Shown one piece after another: positions 18,442-26,107 of a DNA stretch of 64,000 nucleotides. The notes beneath the pieces are model-generated. The model was not told the origin of the DNA. It saw nothing but the letters and a program-made list of their open reading frames with translations, and searched no databases. Position numbers and translations under genes: made by a program. The DNA comes from Halioxenophilus aromaticivorans. GTDB lineage: Bacteria > Pseudomonadota > Gammaproteobacteria > Pseudomonadales > Cellvibrionaceae. Location of the stretch: assembly GCF_042850945.1 (NCBI RefSeq), contig NZ_AP031496.1, positions 2,976,001 to 3,040,000 of the forward strand, written 5' to 3'. Positions within the stretch are counted from its first letter, which is position 1. The number at the start of each line of letters is the position of its first letter.

Positions 18442-18636
18442 GCGTGCAAGCACGCCCTTCCCTTTTGTCGTACTGGATTGCCAAAGGCGTCCTGCCTTGG
18501 TCCGCTTCGCGGTTGGCTAAAGCCAACTCAAAATCGTTCCCGACGATTTTGTCGAGCCAGTGACCACAAATTGCCTGGAGCGATTTGCAGTGTCCTACGG
18601 CCATCGCGTAGCGACCTAGCTCATGGATGAGCTAGG
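18442..18636 (-). repeat. Eight consecutive hairpins inside and beside the broken tRNA
   Basis: Adjacent inverted repeats: 18442-18455 (6-bp arms), 18481-18500 (CCAAAGGC/GCCTTGG), 18502-18512 (CCGC/GCGG), 18512-18527 (GTTGGCT/AGCCAAC), 18529-18551 (CAAAATCGT/ACGATTTTG, 9 bp), 18567-18587 (CAAAT/ATTTG), 18595-18611 (CTACG/CGTAG) and 18615-18636 (CCTAGCTCAT/ATGAGCTAGG, 10 bp). Such hairpin strings are typical of dispersed palindromic intergenic repeats; membership of a repeat family is inference. Confidence 0.7.
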
Positions 18637-18683
18637 CTGACTTGGTTAAAAGCCAACTGCTCTACCGACTGAGCTAACGACCC
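18467..18683 (-). pseudogene. Shattered tRNA-Lys with two hairpin-rich inserts
   Basis: Read on the minus strand, 18683-18642 is a perfect 42-base 5' part of tRNA-Lys (acceptor, D-arm and anticodon arm to ACCAA). Then 75 foreign bases (18641-18567) interrupt it. A 14-base piece of the variable region and T-arm follows (18566-18553, one substitution), then 73 foreign bases (18552-18480), then 13 bases of the T-arm and acceptor (18479-18467). The final CCCACCA is replaced by AAAA. The order and orientation of the pieces match the intact neighbours exactly, so this was a third tRNA-Lys gene. With the acceptor 3' strand gone it cannot give a normal tRNA even if the inserts were removed. Confidence 0.85.
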
Positions 18684-18737
18684 AAAAGGGTTTGATCTTT
18701 CAATCAGACCGGATGCGTGTTGCATCCAGCTAAAATA

Positions 18738-18813
18738 TGGTGGGTCGTACTGGATTCGAACCAGTGACCAATTGGTTAAAAGCCAACTGCTCTACCGACT
18801 GAGCTAACGACCC
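18738..18813 (-). tRNA. tRNA-Lys (UUU anticodon), second intact copy
   Basis: Sequence identical to the tRNA at 18348-18423, including the CTTTTAA anticodon loop and an encoded CCA (bases 18738-18740 on the complementary strand). It is the first gene of the cluster in the direction of transcription. A short dyad (TCACCAA/TTGGTGA, about 18822-18847) lies just upstream of its 5' end. Confidence 0.97.
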
Positions 18814-18923
18814 ATATTCCATCACCAACTTAATTTAGCTTGGTGATTTCACCTCCGGCTAACTAGCACCTCGCCCACACTCGCTATAACTGAGTGTTTG
18901 GCTGTGCCCCGGAAGAGGCGCAT

Positions 18924-18951
18924 ATAGTACTTATATAAATTTAAAACACAA
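18924..18951 (-). promoter_or_regulatory. Putative stable-RNA promoter for the tRNA-Lys cluster
   Basis: Minus-strand TTGTGT (-35 like) and TACTAT (-10 like) are spaced by 16 bases. A GC-rich discriminator (GCGCC) follows, as expected for growth-rate-controlled stable RNA promoters. It is about 110 bases before the first tRNA, so a leader would be removed by processing. Assigned by eye only. Confidence 0.35.
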
Positions 18952-19010
18952 GCCTTTTTTGCCACTAGAATTTACTAAATTATCACTTGAAACAATGGGT
19001 TATGAAGTGA

Positions 19011-19691
19011 TCAACTCTGATATGGAGTTGGGTCATCGACGCCAGCTTGGGCAAAGCCCTCTTTGCGTAAACGACAGCTATCGCATTTACCACATGCACG
19101 CCCTGCTCCATCAGCCTGATAACAAGAGACTGTCTCTGCGTAATCAACGCCCAGAGCCATACCTTTGTTAATAATCTCGCCTTTGGTCAGGTCTATTAAA
19201 GGTGCGTGTATTGTCAACTGCCTGCCTTCTGTTCCAAGCTTTGTGGCCAGATTCGCCATGGTTTCAAAGGCAGAAATAAATGCGGGGCGGCAATCTGGAT
19301 AGCCAGAGTAATCCACAGCATTGACACCTATAAAGATATCCTGCGCCTCCAATACCTCAGCCCAGCCTAATGCAATGGATAGAAACACCGTATTGCGCGC
19401 AGGAACGTAGGTGATCGGTATTCCCGAGGTCTCCTGTTCTGGCACCGGGATGTTTGGGTCGGTTAGCGCTGAGCCGCCGATGGTGCTCAAGTCCAGCGTA
19501 ACCACCTTGTGGGCTACCACACCCTGTCTTTTCGCGATATCCGTCGCCGCTTGTAGCTCAGCTCGGTGCCGCTGCCCGTAATCGAAGCTAATACTGTAAC
19601 AGTCGTACCCAAGCGAGTGGGCTATGGCCAACACCGTGGTTGAATCCAACCCACCCGAGACCAATACCACCGCTTTTTTTTTGGATGTCAT
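19011..19691 (-). CDS. queC: 7-cyano-7-deazaguanine (preQ0) synthase
   Basis: ATP-dependent conversion of 7-carboxy-7-deazaguanine to preQ0 in queuosine synthesis. From the ATG at 19691 the protein has 226 residues (E. coli 231). The PP-loop VSGGLDSTTV (about 11-20) and the C-terminal zinc site (SCYQADGAGRACGKCDSCRLR) are diagnostic. A longer frame starting at 19715 begins MFVYMGLE and is less likely. It follows queE by about 30 bases on the same strand, giving two successive steps of the pathway. tRNA-Lys lies downstream. Confidence 0.95.
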   Translation of the reverse strand: MTSKKKAVVLVSGGLDSTTVLAIAHSLGYDCYSISFDYGQRHRAELQAATDIAKRQGVVAHKVVTLDLSTIGGSALTDPNIPVPEQETSGIPITYVPARNTVFLSIALGWAEVLEAQDIFIGVNAVDYSGYPDCRPAFISAFETMANLATKLGTEGRQLTIHAPLIDLTKGEIINKGMALGVDYAETVSCYQADGAGRACGKCDSCRLRKEGFAQAGVDDPTPYQS

Positions 19692-19724
19692 CTCTAAACC
19701 CATATAAACGAACAATATGGCGCC

Positions 19725-20372
19725 TTAGCGCCCCGGCACATCGCCCCACAAATACTTATGCATCTGCAGCTGCATCCTCACGGGTAAACGTGCATCAATA
19801 ATCCACTGAGCCAGCTGCTCCGGCTTTAATTGCGTAAAACTGGCAGAAAAAAGCAATTCAGCCGGGCCACTCAACAATGAGAGCTCATCAATCTTAAACC
19901 GCGCCCACTGAAAATCAGCCTCACTACAAATAACAAACTTTATCTGATCGCCCTGCGAAAGCCGCGCAAGATTGGAATAGTCATTTTTGGTACTTTCACC
20001 GGAATCGGGAGTTTTTAAGTCGAGCACCACACTCACCCGAGGGTCTACCCCTTCGATCGACATGGCACCGCTGGTTTCCAAGGAAACGTGATAACCGCAA
20101 TCGCACAGGCGTTCTAGTAGAACTAGACAATTGGGCTGGGCTAAAGGCTCACCACCGGTAACACAAACCTCTCTCGCGCCGTAGCTATCTACCTCGGTGA
20201 TAATGGCATCTAGGTCGTATTTCTGACCGCCGTGAAATGCGTACTCGGAGTCACAATAGTGACAGCGCAGCGGGCATCCGGTAAGGCGCACAAACACTGT
20301 CGGTAGGCCGCTGGCCAACCCTTCGCCCTGAAGCGAATGAAAGATTTCGGTAATTCGTAACGTGAAATCCAT
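19725..20372 (-). CDS. queE: 7-carboxy-7-deazaguanine synthase (radical SAM)
   Basis: Radical SAM enzyme that makes 7-carboxy-7-deazaguanine from carboxytetrahydropterin, just before the QueC step. The protein has 215 residues. Its iron-sulfur cluster motif is CX3CX2C (Cys33, Cys37, Cys40 in TGCPLRCHYCD), followed by VTGGEP and LETSGA, which shape the SAM and substrate sites. IFHSLQGEG near the N-terminus is characteristic of QueE. It is the gene immediately upstream of queC and downstream of the Tol-Pal genes, an order shared with Pseudomonas. Confidence 0.95.
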   Translation of the reverse strand: MDFTLRITEIFHSLQGEGLASGLPTVFVRLTGCPLRCHYCDSEYAFHGGQKYDLDAIITEVDSYGAREVCVTGGEPLAQPNCLVLLERLCDCGYHVSLETSGAMSIEGVDPRVSVVLDLKTPDSGESTKNDYSNLARLSQGDQIKFVICSEADFQWARFKIDELSLLSGPAELLFSASFTQLKPEQLAQWIIDARLPVRMQLQMHKYLWGDVPGR

Positions 20373-20480
20373 AGAAATGTGACATCACCTGCTCAAAAAA
20401 GCGGCGGATTTTAACGAAAAATGCGCGGGAATACTATGAGTATGTGAAAAGCCTAAGCATTGAATGCCTGGGCAGAGCTG

Positions 20481-21263
20481 CTATAGCAGCCCGTTAACTG
20501 ACATGAAGTCTTTGGCTAGCTGGGCTGCTGGCGTACCACCGGCTGCAACCTCACTCAACATAGACTTAGCATTGCCTTTGTCGCCAAGCTGAAAATAGAG
20601 CTTGCCGAGCTTGAATTTGGCATCTGGCGCCTTATTGTGACCTGGATACTCTTTCAGCAGGCGGCTAAACCACTGCTGAGAGTCTTGCAGATCCTGCTTG
20701 CTTAAACTGATTTCACCCAGCCAATAATAAGCATTGGGGGTGAACAAGCCATTTGGATACGACTTCAAGTACTGATTCAGCTTACTGGCAGAGCCGTCAA
20801 AGTCTTTCTTTTGCAACAGTAAGCTAAGGGCGTCACTGTAAAGACCTCGCTCACTTACCGGCTTAGCACCACTAATGGGCTGACTGGCTGCGGCGTTGCT
20901 GGTACTTGACCTACTGGGCGCGGCGCTCGGAGCTGCGGCACCTTGCGACGACATCAAATTTGAGATCCGCTGATCCAAATCGGTGTAGTCATCCAGCCGC
21001 TGTTGTTTCAAACGCTTAATCTCGAACGCCTGCTGCTCAACCAAGCCGCGAAGATCCAGCACCTCTTGCTCAAGCTGCTGCATTCGGCCAAACATTTGGC
21101 TTGAGATATTGCCCGCGGTTGTGGTGCTGGCACCAGCCGTAGAGGCCCGTGTTGCCGGACGAGAATCAATAACTTGGGCCTGAGCAAATGTATGGCCAGC
21201 AGCAACCCCAAGAGAGGTTGCCACCACACATTGCATCACGCGCTTGGCGAATACATGCATCAT
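20481..21263 (-). CDS. cpoB: CpoB (YbgF), Tol-Pal-associated periplasmic TPR protein
   Basis: Periplasmic coordinator that links Tol-Pal function with peptidoglycan synthesis during constriction, binding TolA in E. coli. The protein has 260 residues. A signal peptide ends near HTFAQA (about 28); a coiled coil follows (about 58-100, MQQLEQEVLDLRGLVEQQ) that mediates trimerisation in homologues; then comes a Ser/Ala-rich linker and C-terminal TPR repeats (140-260; YSDALSLLLQKKDFDGSASKL, NAYYWLGEIS, DAKFKLGKLYFQLGD). It is the last gene of the Tol-Pal series, 7 bases after pal. Confidence 0.93.
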   Translation of the reverse strand: MMHVFAKRVMQCVVATSLGVAAGHTFAQAQVIDSRPATRASTAGASTTTAGNISSQMFGRMQQLEQEVLDLRGLVEQQAFEIKRLKQQRLDDYTDLDQRISNLMSSQGAAAPSAAPSRSSTSNAAASQPISGAKPVSERGLYSDALSLLLQKKDFDGSASKLNQYLKSYPNGLFTPNAYYWLGEISLSKQDLQDSQQWFSRLLKEYPGHNKAPDAKFKLGKLYFQLGDKGNAKSMLSEVAAGGTPAAQLAKDFMSVNGLL

Positions 21264-21270
21264 TGAAAAA

Positions 21271-21768
21271 CTACTTCAATTCTACGCGACGGTTTAAGCG
21301 CCAGGTTTCTTCGTCAGAACCATAGGCTGCTGGTTGCTCTTCGCCGTAGCTTACGGTTTCGATTAAGGTTGGGTCTACGCCTTGTAGCACCAGAAAGTCA
21401 CGAATTGCGTTGGCACGACGCTCGCCCAAAGCCATGTTGTACTCTCGAGTGCCACGCTCATCAGCATGACCTTCCAGGCGTACCGAACGAGGATTGGCTT
21501 TTAGGTCTTCAGCGTGGGCGGTCAACAGGGCGCGCTCATCAGACTTAACAACTGACTGATCAAAATCAAAGTAGAAAACGGTTTCTAGCGCCATTTGCTC
21601 GTCTTCCATGATACCGGAGGTATCAACACCAGACGTGTCTACCGCGGAGCCTACTTCTTCCTCAACAGGAGTTGCTGCTTGGTCTGTGTCTATCTCTTCA
21701 GTCGATGAACAACCGGCCAGAACAAATGCCAATACGATCAAACTGAACCCTGTTTTTAACAATTTCAT
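21271..21768 (-). CDS. pal: Peptidoglycan-associated lipoprotein Pal
   Basis: Outer-membrane lipoprotein that anchors the envelope to peptidoglycan and binds TolB. The protein has 165 residues. The lipobox LAGC places the lipidated cysteine at 20. An acidic linker (about 24-55) precedes the OmpA-like domain with YFDFDQSVV, LEGHADERGTREYNMALGERRA and SYGEEQP, which contains the diaminopimelate-binding residues. A 341-base gap to tolB, unusual for this operon, suggests a promoter of its own and holds a possible small ORF. Confidence 0.97.
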   Translation of the reverse strand: MKLLKTGFSLIVLAFVLAGCSSTEEIDTDQAATPVEEEVGSAVDTSGVDTSGIMEDEQMALETVFYFDFDQSVVKSDERALLTAHAEDLKANPRSVRLEGHADERGTREYNMALGERRANAIRDFLVLQGVDPTLIETVSYGEEQPAAYGSDEETWRLNRRVELK

Positions 21769-22109
21769 GGTCTATCACTCCCAATTGTCGATATCGATAT
21801 GGTTCTTTTTTGCCTGTCCGTCGCACAGCTATGAACGAGGCTTTGATTTTGCCCTTTTAAAATTGGGGGCAGATTATTTGATTACTACAGCCAAACAAAA
21901 TTAGTTAGGGTTTGACCTTAGTAATCGCGCTATCTCCATAAAGCTACTTGGCCGATGGCCAGCAGTACATCCTGTACCGAATCAAATCCGTCGCAAAAAC
22001 CGCCCAACAGATGAGAATCTTTGGCAAGCGTAGTCTGTAAACGCTTGTTGTGCCTCATAAAAGCCGCATTATCACATAACACTGTGGCTAGGCACAGTAA
22101 TTGAAACAA
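21769..22109 (-). other. Unusually long tolB-pal spacer
   Basis: A 341-base gap within an otherwise compact operon. On the minus strand it holds the candidate 42-codon ORF at 21930-22058. A loose promoter-like pair for pal follows it (TTGTTT, 16 bases, TAATCT). An extended -10-like TGTGATAAT lies directly before the small ORF. No strong hairpin is seen. Confidence 0.4.
21930..22058 (-). CDS. Possible small protein of 42 residues between tolB and pal
   Basis: ATG at 22058 to TAG at 21930 on the operon strand. The translation starts MRHNKRLQTT and ends LLAIGQVALWR. It has a basic N-terminus, a Gly/Asp-containing middle (LLGGFCDGFDSVQD) and an amphipathic-to-hydrophobic end, with one cysteine. 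I do not recognise a family. It lacks a clear Shine-Dalgarno, and a -10-like TGTGATAAT ends about 10 bases before the ATG, which would imply a very short leader. It could equally be non-coding spacer; position inside the Tol-Pal operon is the reason to list it. Confidence 0.35.
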   Translation of the reverse strand: MRHNKRLQTTLAKDSHLLGGFCDGFDSVQDVLLAIGQVALWR

Positions 22110-23411
22110 TTAATTTATAAAGGGAGACCATGCTGGCTCACGCACATCACCGCGTTTAGATGGCAACTTAAATTTCACACCCGCATCCAAAGACACCGCC
22201 CCCAAAATACCTTTGCCGTTTTCTTGGGTGGCGTACAAAAGCATGGCTCCGTTTGGCGCAATACTGGGTGATTCGTCCAACTTGGTTTCCGTCAAAATTC
22301 GGATGTCGCCGGTTGCCATGTCTTGGGCAGCAATATGGAAAACTCCATTTTGGCGATGCACCATGACCATGGTTTTACCGTCTGGCGCTAAACTGGAGCG
22401 AGCATTGTAATCGCCGTAAAAAGTCACACGCTCGGTACGACCAGAGGCCAGATCAACTTGATAGATTTGCGGCTGCCCACCCCGATTTGAGGTAAAGATT
22501 ATTCCCTTGCCATCAGCGGTCCAGCTTGGTTCAGTGTCGATGGCAAAATGGTTGGTTACACGAGTATATTTGCCCGTGATAAGTTCTAGTGTGTAGATTT
22601 CTGGATTGCCATCCTTCGACAAAACAAAAGCCAGATTTTTGCCATCCGGCGACCAAGCTGGCGCACCATTCAAACCTTTGAAGTTTGTAACTTGCTGGCG
22701 CTTGCCTGTTGCTATTTCCTGAACAAAAATGGCTGGGCGACTGGTTTCAAAAGAGACATAGGTTACCCGCTTACCATCGGGCGACCAGCGAGGCGACAAC
22801 AATGGCTGCTGAGAACGGAGCAGTTCTTTTTCTCGCGCACCGTCCACATCGGCGTGCATGAGCCGATAGCTTGAGTTCTTCGGGTTGTTTAGATCGCGCA
22901 TTACCTCAACGTAAATCATTTTGGTTGAAAAAGCGCCGCGAATACCGGTTATCTCTTCGTAAATCACATCAGAGGCATAGTGCGCCAAACTGCGCAGATC
23001 CCCTGCTCCAGCCGAAACGGTCCGTTTCAACATCTGCTTTTGGTTGAGAATATCGTACAGCTCAAACCAAAATTGGTATCCATTGGCAACAGGAGTGAGA
23101 CCTCCAATGACCAAAAATTCGGTATTGAGCGCTCGCCAATCGCGGTAATACACCTCGCCGGCGGATTGAGGAAACGACAGCATGTTTTTACGATTCACCG
23201 GTGCGAACTGACCACTGCGCTGTAAGTCGGCTGAAACAATGGCCGCAACGTCTTCCGGCAAAGTGCCATCGGCTTTAAACGGCGCTATGGCGATGGATGT
23301 GGGGTTATCGATTCCTTGAGTAATTTCGATGGTCAGCTCAGCGGCAGCGTTTGTGCAATACACAAACAACCCAATAATTCCTATGGCGAGGGCTCTTTTT
23401 ATGGTTAACAA
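22110..23411 (-). CDS. tolB: Tol-Pal system translocation protein TolB
   Basis: Periplasmic beta-propeller that shuttles between Pal and TolA. The protein has 433 residues (E. coli 430). A signal peptide ends near NAAA (about 23). An N-terminal domain (to about 165) is followed by the six-bladed propeller, visible as repeated units such as SPRWSPDGKRVTYVSF, APAWSPDGKNLAFVLS and EPSWTADGKGIIFTSNRGG. The start codon is TTG, supported by AGGAG seven bases upstream. It is separated from tolA by 173 bases, so independent initiation is possible. Confidence 0.96.
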   Translation of the reverse strand: MLTIKRALAIGIIGLFVYCTNAAAELTIEITQGIDNPTSIAIAPFKADGTLPEDVAAIVSADLQRSGQFAPVNRKNMLSFPQSAGEVYYRDWRALNTEFLVIGGLTPVANGYQFWFELYDILNQKQMLKRTVSAGAGDLRSLAHYASDVIYEEITGIRGAFSTKMIYVEVMRDLNNPKNSSYRLMHADVDGAREKELLRSQQPLLSPRWSPDGKRVTYVSFETSRPAIFVQEIATGKRQQVTNFKGLNGAPAWSPDGKNLAFVLSKDGNPEIYTLELITGKYTRVTNHFAIDTEPSWTADGKGIIFTSNRGGQPQIYQVDLASGRTERVTFYGDYNARSSLAPDGKTMVMVHRQNGVFHIAAQDMATGDIRILTETKLDESPSIAPNGAMLLYATQENGKGILGAVSLDAGVKFKLPSKRGDVREPAWSPFIN

Positions 23412-23584
23412 ACTGTCACTCCTAATAACGAACTTTCAAGTAACTAACTTTCAAGGTGGTGCTGTTAAATCCAGGCATCAGCAACGGCAATGAAGCGCTA
23501 GACATTGTCGTTCACCGAAACGCAGCCGCTAGTTGCTCGGTAAAACTGCATTTACACGGTTAACACAGCGCCTGGCCGTACAAT

Positions 23585-24403
23585 TTACAACCGCAAATCC
23601 TGCGGGTTAAACACCAGCCTTAGCTCTCTGAAATACTGCTCAAACACCGGCGAAGGCACGTCTCTTAACTCTTTAAATTGCTCGGCCTTCAGTACTGCTT
23701 GCTCGGCGGAGCGGTCAAACGCTGCATTACCGCTGCTTTTGGCAACTGTCACGTTGACCACCCTACCAGTAGGCACTAACTGTATTAACAGTTCGCACTG
23801 CATACCTTTACGGGCAGACGGCGGCCTACTCCAAAACTGCTCAACTCGTCGGGCAATCACCGCAACGTAGCTTTGCGCGGTTGCTTCCGCTTGCTGCTGC
23901 GCAAACGCGGCTTGCTCTGCCGCCTCCGCAGCGGCTAATTCTTGCTGCAGCTGATTCTGCACTCGCTGCTGTTCTAGCTGCTTCAATTCTTCGGCCAGGG
24001 CCTTTTTCTTACGCTCCTCTGCCGCCTGCTGCTGGGCTTTCAGCTCCTCTGCCTTTTTCTTTTCTGCCGCCTTGCGGTCACGCTCGGCTTTCTCTTTGGC
24101 TTCTTTTTCGCGCTGTTTCTTTAACGCTGCTTGCTTGGCTTTTTCAGCCTCAGCTTCGGCGCGTTTTTTCTTGGTCAGATCAACGACATTTTGTTGCTGT
24201 GGTTTTGGCGTTACTTTAGGCGCTTGCTGTTTGGGCGCCGTTTGCTCCAATTGAATCAGTTTAGCCTGTACAATTTGTACAGGCGGTTTTCTGGTTTCAG
24301 TTTCGCCTTCCCAACCCCAAGCCAGTAGGGCCACTATGCCAAGGTGCAGCGACAAGCTGACTAAAACAGCGACTGGCAATCGAACATAGCTTGAAAAAAA
24401 CAT
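23585..24403 (-). CDS. tolA: TolA, periplasm-spanning Tol-Pal protein
   Basis: Inner-membrane anchored protein that transmits proton-motive energy from TolQ/TolR to TolB/Pal. One membrane helix (about 13-32, VLVSLSLHLGIVALLAWGW) is followed by a proline/glutamine segment, then a long Ala/Lys/Glu/Gln-rich helical domain (about 75-180, KKKRAEAEAEKAKQAALKK style), and a C-terminal globular domain from about 185 with SYVAVIARRVEQFW and CELLIQLVPTGRV. At 272 residues it is much shorter than E. coli TolA (421), mainly in the helical rod. Its ATG overlaps the tolR stop (TAATG). Confidence 0.95.
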   Translation of the reverse strand: MFFSSYVRLPVAVLVSLSLHLGIVALLAWGWEGETETRKPPVQIVQAKLIQLEQTAPKQQAPKVTPKPQQQNVVDLTKKKRAEAEAEKAKQAALKKQREKEAKEKAERDRKAAEKKKAEELKAQQQAAEERKKKALAEELKQLEQQRVQNQLQQELAAAEAAEQAAFAQQQAEATAQSYVAVIARRVEQFWSRPPSARKGMQCELLIQLVPTGRVVNVTVAKSSGNAAFDRSAEQAVLKAEQFKELRDVPSPVFEQYFRELRLVFNPQDLRL

Positions 24404-24819
24404 TAGCTTTCTGGCTCTGTAACCAGCCCCACCGACGGGGCTCCCGCTGCTTGCAAACTGGTCATGGCCTTAACCACTTCACCGTAGGGTACACTGACGT
24501 CCCCCCACACCAGTACCGGTGTATCCGGCTTTTGACCGAGCACTTTACTCACTGCTTCCTGAATGGCGGGTAACGGCTTAGCTTCCTCTTGCTCACCACC
24601 TAAATTTAGGTAGAAGCTACCGTCCGCCTTAACCGAGACAATCAACGGCTCATCTTCATTGGCATCAAAAGGTTCTGCGGGAGTCTTTGGCAGCTCAACC
24701 TTGACGCCCTGCATCAATAGAGGTGCAGTAATCATAAACACCACCAAAAGCACCAGCATAACGTCGATATACGGCACCACGTTAATTTCCGCCATGGGCT
24801 TTTTCTTTTTGTTACGCAT
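24403..24819 (-). CDS. tolR: TolR, ExbD-family motor subunit
   Basis: Inner-membrane protein that with TolQ forms the proton channel energising TolA. The protein has 138 residues. A basic N-terminus (NKKKKPMAEINVVPYIDV) is followed by one membrane helix (about 18-36) bearing the conserved aspartate Asp19, then a periplasmic ExbD fold (VELPKTPAEP...VWGDVSVPYGEVVKAMTSLQ...VGLVTEP). Translation is coupled to tolA by a one-base overlap, and tolQ ends 8 bases upstream. Confidence 0.96.
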   Translation of the reverse strand: MRNKKKKPMAEINVVPYIDVMLVLLVVFMITAPLLMQGVKVELPKTPAEPFDANEDEPLIVSVKADGSFYLNLGGEQEEAKPLPAIQEAVSKVLGQKPDTPVLVWGDVSVPYGEVVKAMTSLQAAGAPSVGLVTEPES

Positions 24820-24827
24820 GGCGGTTC

Positions 24828-25523
24828 CTAGGGATTGCTAGAATGCAATTTGCGGTGAAAGAAGGCACTGAGTTCTTCAGAGAAGGTTTCGTAGCCGTTA
24901 ACCATGGTCTCTGCTTTTGCTGAGTAACGGTTGTAGGCCAACACTGCGGGAATGGCGGCAAATAGACCCATTGCGGTGGCAACCAGTGCTTCTGAAATGC
25001 CAGGGGCTACGGTGGCCAAGGTGGCCTGGTGCACATTGGCTAGGCCTCGAAAGGAATTCATGATGCCCCAAACCGTACCAAACAGGCCGATATAAGGGCT
25101 CACCGAAGCCACACTAGCCAAGAAGGACAAGTTCGCTTCGAGCTTTTCTTCTTCTCGGGCTAAAGCTACGCGCATGGCTCGCTCGGTACCTTGCATAACC
25201 GAATGAGGGTCCGCTGAGCTCTGTTGTTTTAGGCGGGAAAACTCTTTAAACCCGGCCCTAAATATGCTCTCAGCACCTTCTATTTTTCCGTTTTGCGCTT
25301 TGGCATTGCCCTGTTTATACAACTGGGTTAAGTCGATTCCGGACCAAAAGCGTTTCTCGAACTCGGCGTAGAGGCGAGAAGCCCGGCTTTGATACAAGCC
25401 CCGATTGACGATCATCACCCAAGACACTATGGATGCCAACATAAGGATGGCCATTACAGCCTGAACAACCAAGCTGGCCTCTGAAATTAAAGACCAAATG
25501 GATAAATTATCACCACCGTGCAT
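24828..25523 (-). CDS. tolQ: TolQ, ExbB/MotA-family motor subunit
   Basis: Inner-membrane proton-channel component. From the ATG at 25523 the protein has 231 residues (E. coli 230). Three membrane helices are visible: near 12-35 (ASLVVQAVMAILMLASIVSWVMIV), 120-145 (NLSFLASVASVSPYIGLFGTVWGIM) and 165-190 (GISEALVATAMGLFAAIPAVLAYN), with the large cytoplasmic loop between the first two. The start was chosen over 25562 because AGGAG lies 10 bases upstream and TolQ proteins begin close to the SIWSLI segment. It is followed by tolR and tolA. Confidence 0.95.
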   Translation of the reverse strand: MHGGDNLSIWSLISEASLVVQAVMAILMLASIVSWVMIVNRGLYQSRASRLYAEFEKRFWSGIDLTQLYKQGNAKAQNGKIEGAESIFRAGFKEFSRLKQQSSADPHSVMQGTERAMRVALAREEEKLEANLSFLASVASVSPYIGLFGTVWGIMNSFRGLANVHQATLATVAPGISEALVATAMGLFAAIPAVLAYNRYSAKAETMVNGYETFSEELSAFFHRKLHSSNP

Positions 25524-25653
25524 CGAACTTAAACTCCTAAACGCTCTAGCTGGCTTTTCCAAGCCGAAAGCTCACTCTATTTTGGCCGTCAGGCCCGCCT
25601 ATCTCTGGCTGCAGGGAAGATTACGGTATTAGCTGCAGGTGTCAATCGCAATG

Positions 25654-26073
25654 CTATAGACCTTGATGCCAATCTCGTATTTTAGTGTGTAAATCAGCAG
25701 GCATAGCCATGGGCTTCATATCAGCTTTGTTAACGCAGGCTACTCTGATCACAGCAGTGCAAAGCAGCACTTCGCCCCTCAGTACTGTTTGCTCAAATAC
25801 TACGGAGACCCTGGACACCTTTTGAATGGCTGCCGTTACCACCAACGCATCATCTAGGACGGCCGAACGTTTGTAATCAATTTGCGCCGAAGCGACCACC
25901 AAAATACCGTTATTATGCGTTACAGCGGGCTTATTGAACCCTAAACTTCGTAGGAGTTCAGTGCGGGCACGCTCCATGTATTTTAGATAATTGACATAGA
26001 ACACAATACCGCCAGCGTCGGTATCTTCTATATAAACTCTCGTGGGTAAGTCAAAACGAGGCAACGAAGGCAT
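25654..26073 (-). CDS. ybgC: YbgC acyl-CoA thioesterase
   Basis: Cytoplasmic hot-dog-fold thioesterase conserved as the first gene of tol-pal operons; it hydrolyses short-chain or phospholipid-related acyl-CoA/ACP thioesters in homologues. From the ATG at 26073 the protein has 139 residues. The 4HBT signature is TRVYIEDTDAGGIVFYVNYLKYMERAR in pieces, with catalytic Asp19. The frame extends upstream into ruvB, but a start at 26166 would overlap ruvB by 59 bases and add 31 non-family residues, so the internal ATG is preferred. Confidence 0.9.
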   Translation of the reverse strand: MPSLPRFDLPTRVYIEDTDAGGIVFYVNYLKYMERARTELLRSLGFNKPAVTHNNGILVVASAQIDYKRSAVLDDALVVTAAIQKVSRVSVVFEQTVLRGEVLLCTAVIRVACVNKADMKPMAMPADLHTKIRDWHQGL

Positions 26074-26107
26074 CAAACTGTTCTTAATTGAGGAAGTGAA
26101 ACGAAGA

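Noticed and set aside
18386..18604. Minus-strand reading frame of 72 codons through the broken tRNA
   Set aside because: It crosses an intact tRNA and a string of hairpins, has no ribosome binding site, and its openness follows from the inserts.
18480..18641. Group I or other intron in tRNA-Lys
   Set aside because: Inserts of 73 and 75 bases are far too short for a group I intron, do not sit in the anticodon loop, and joining the pieces would still lack the acceptor end.
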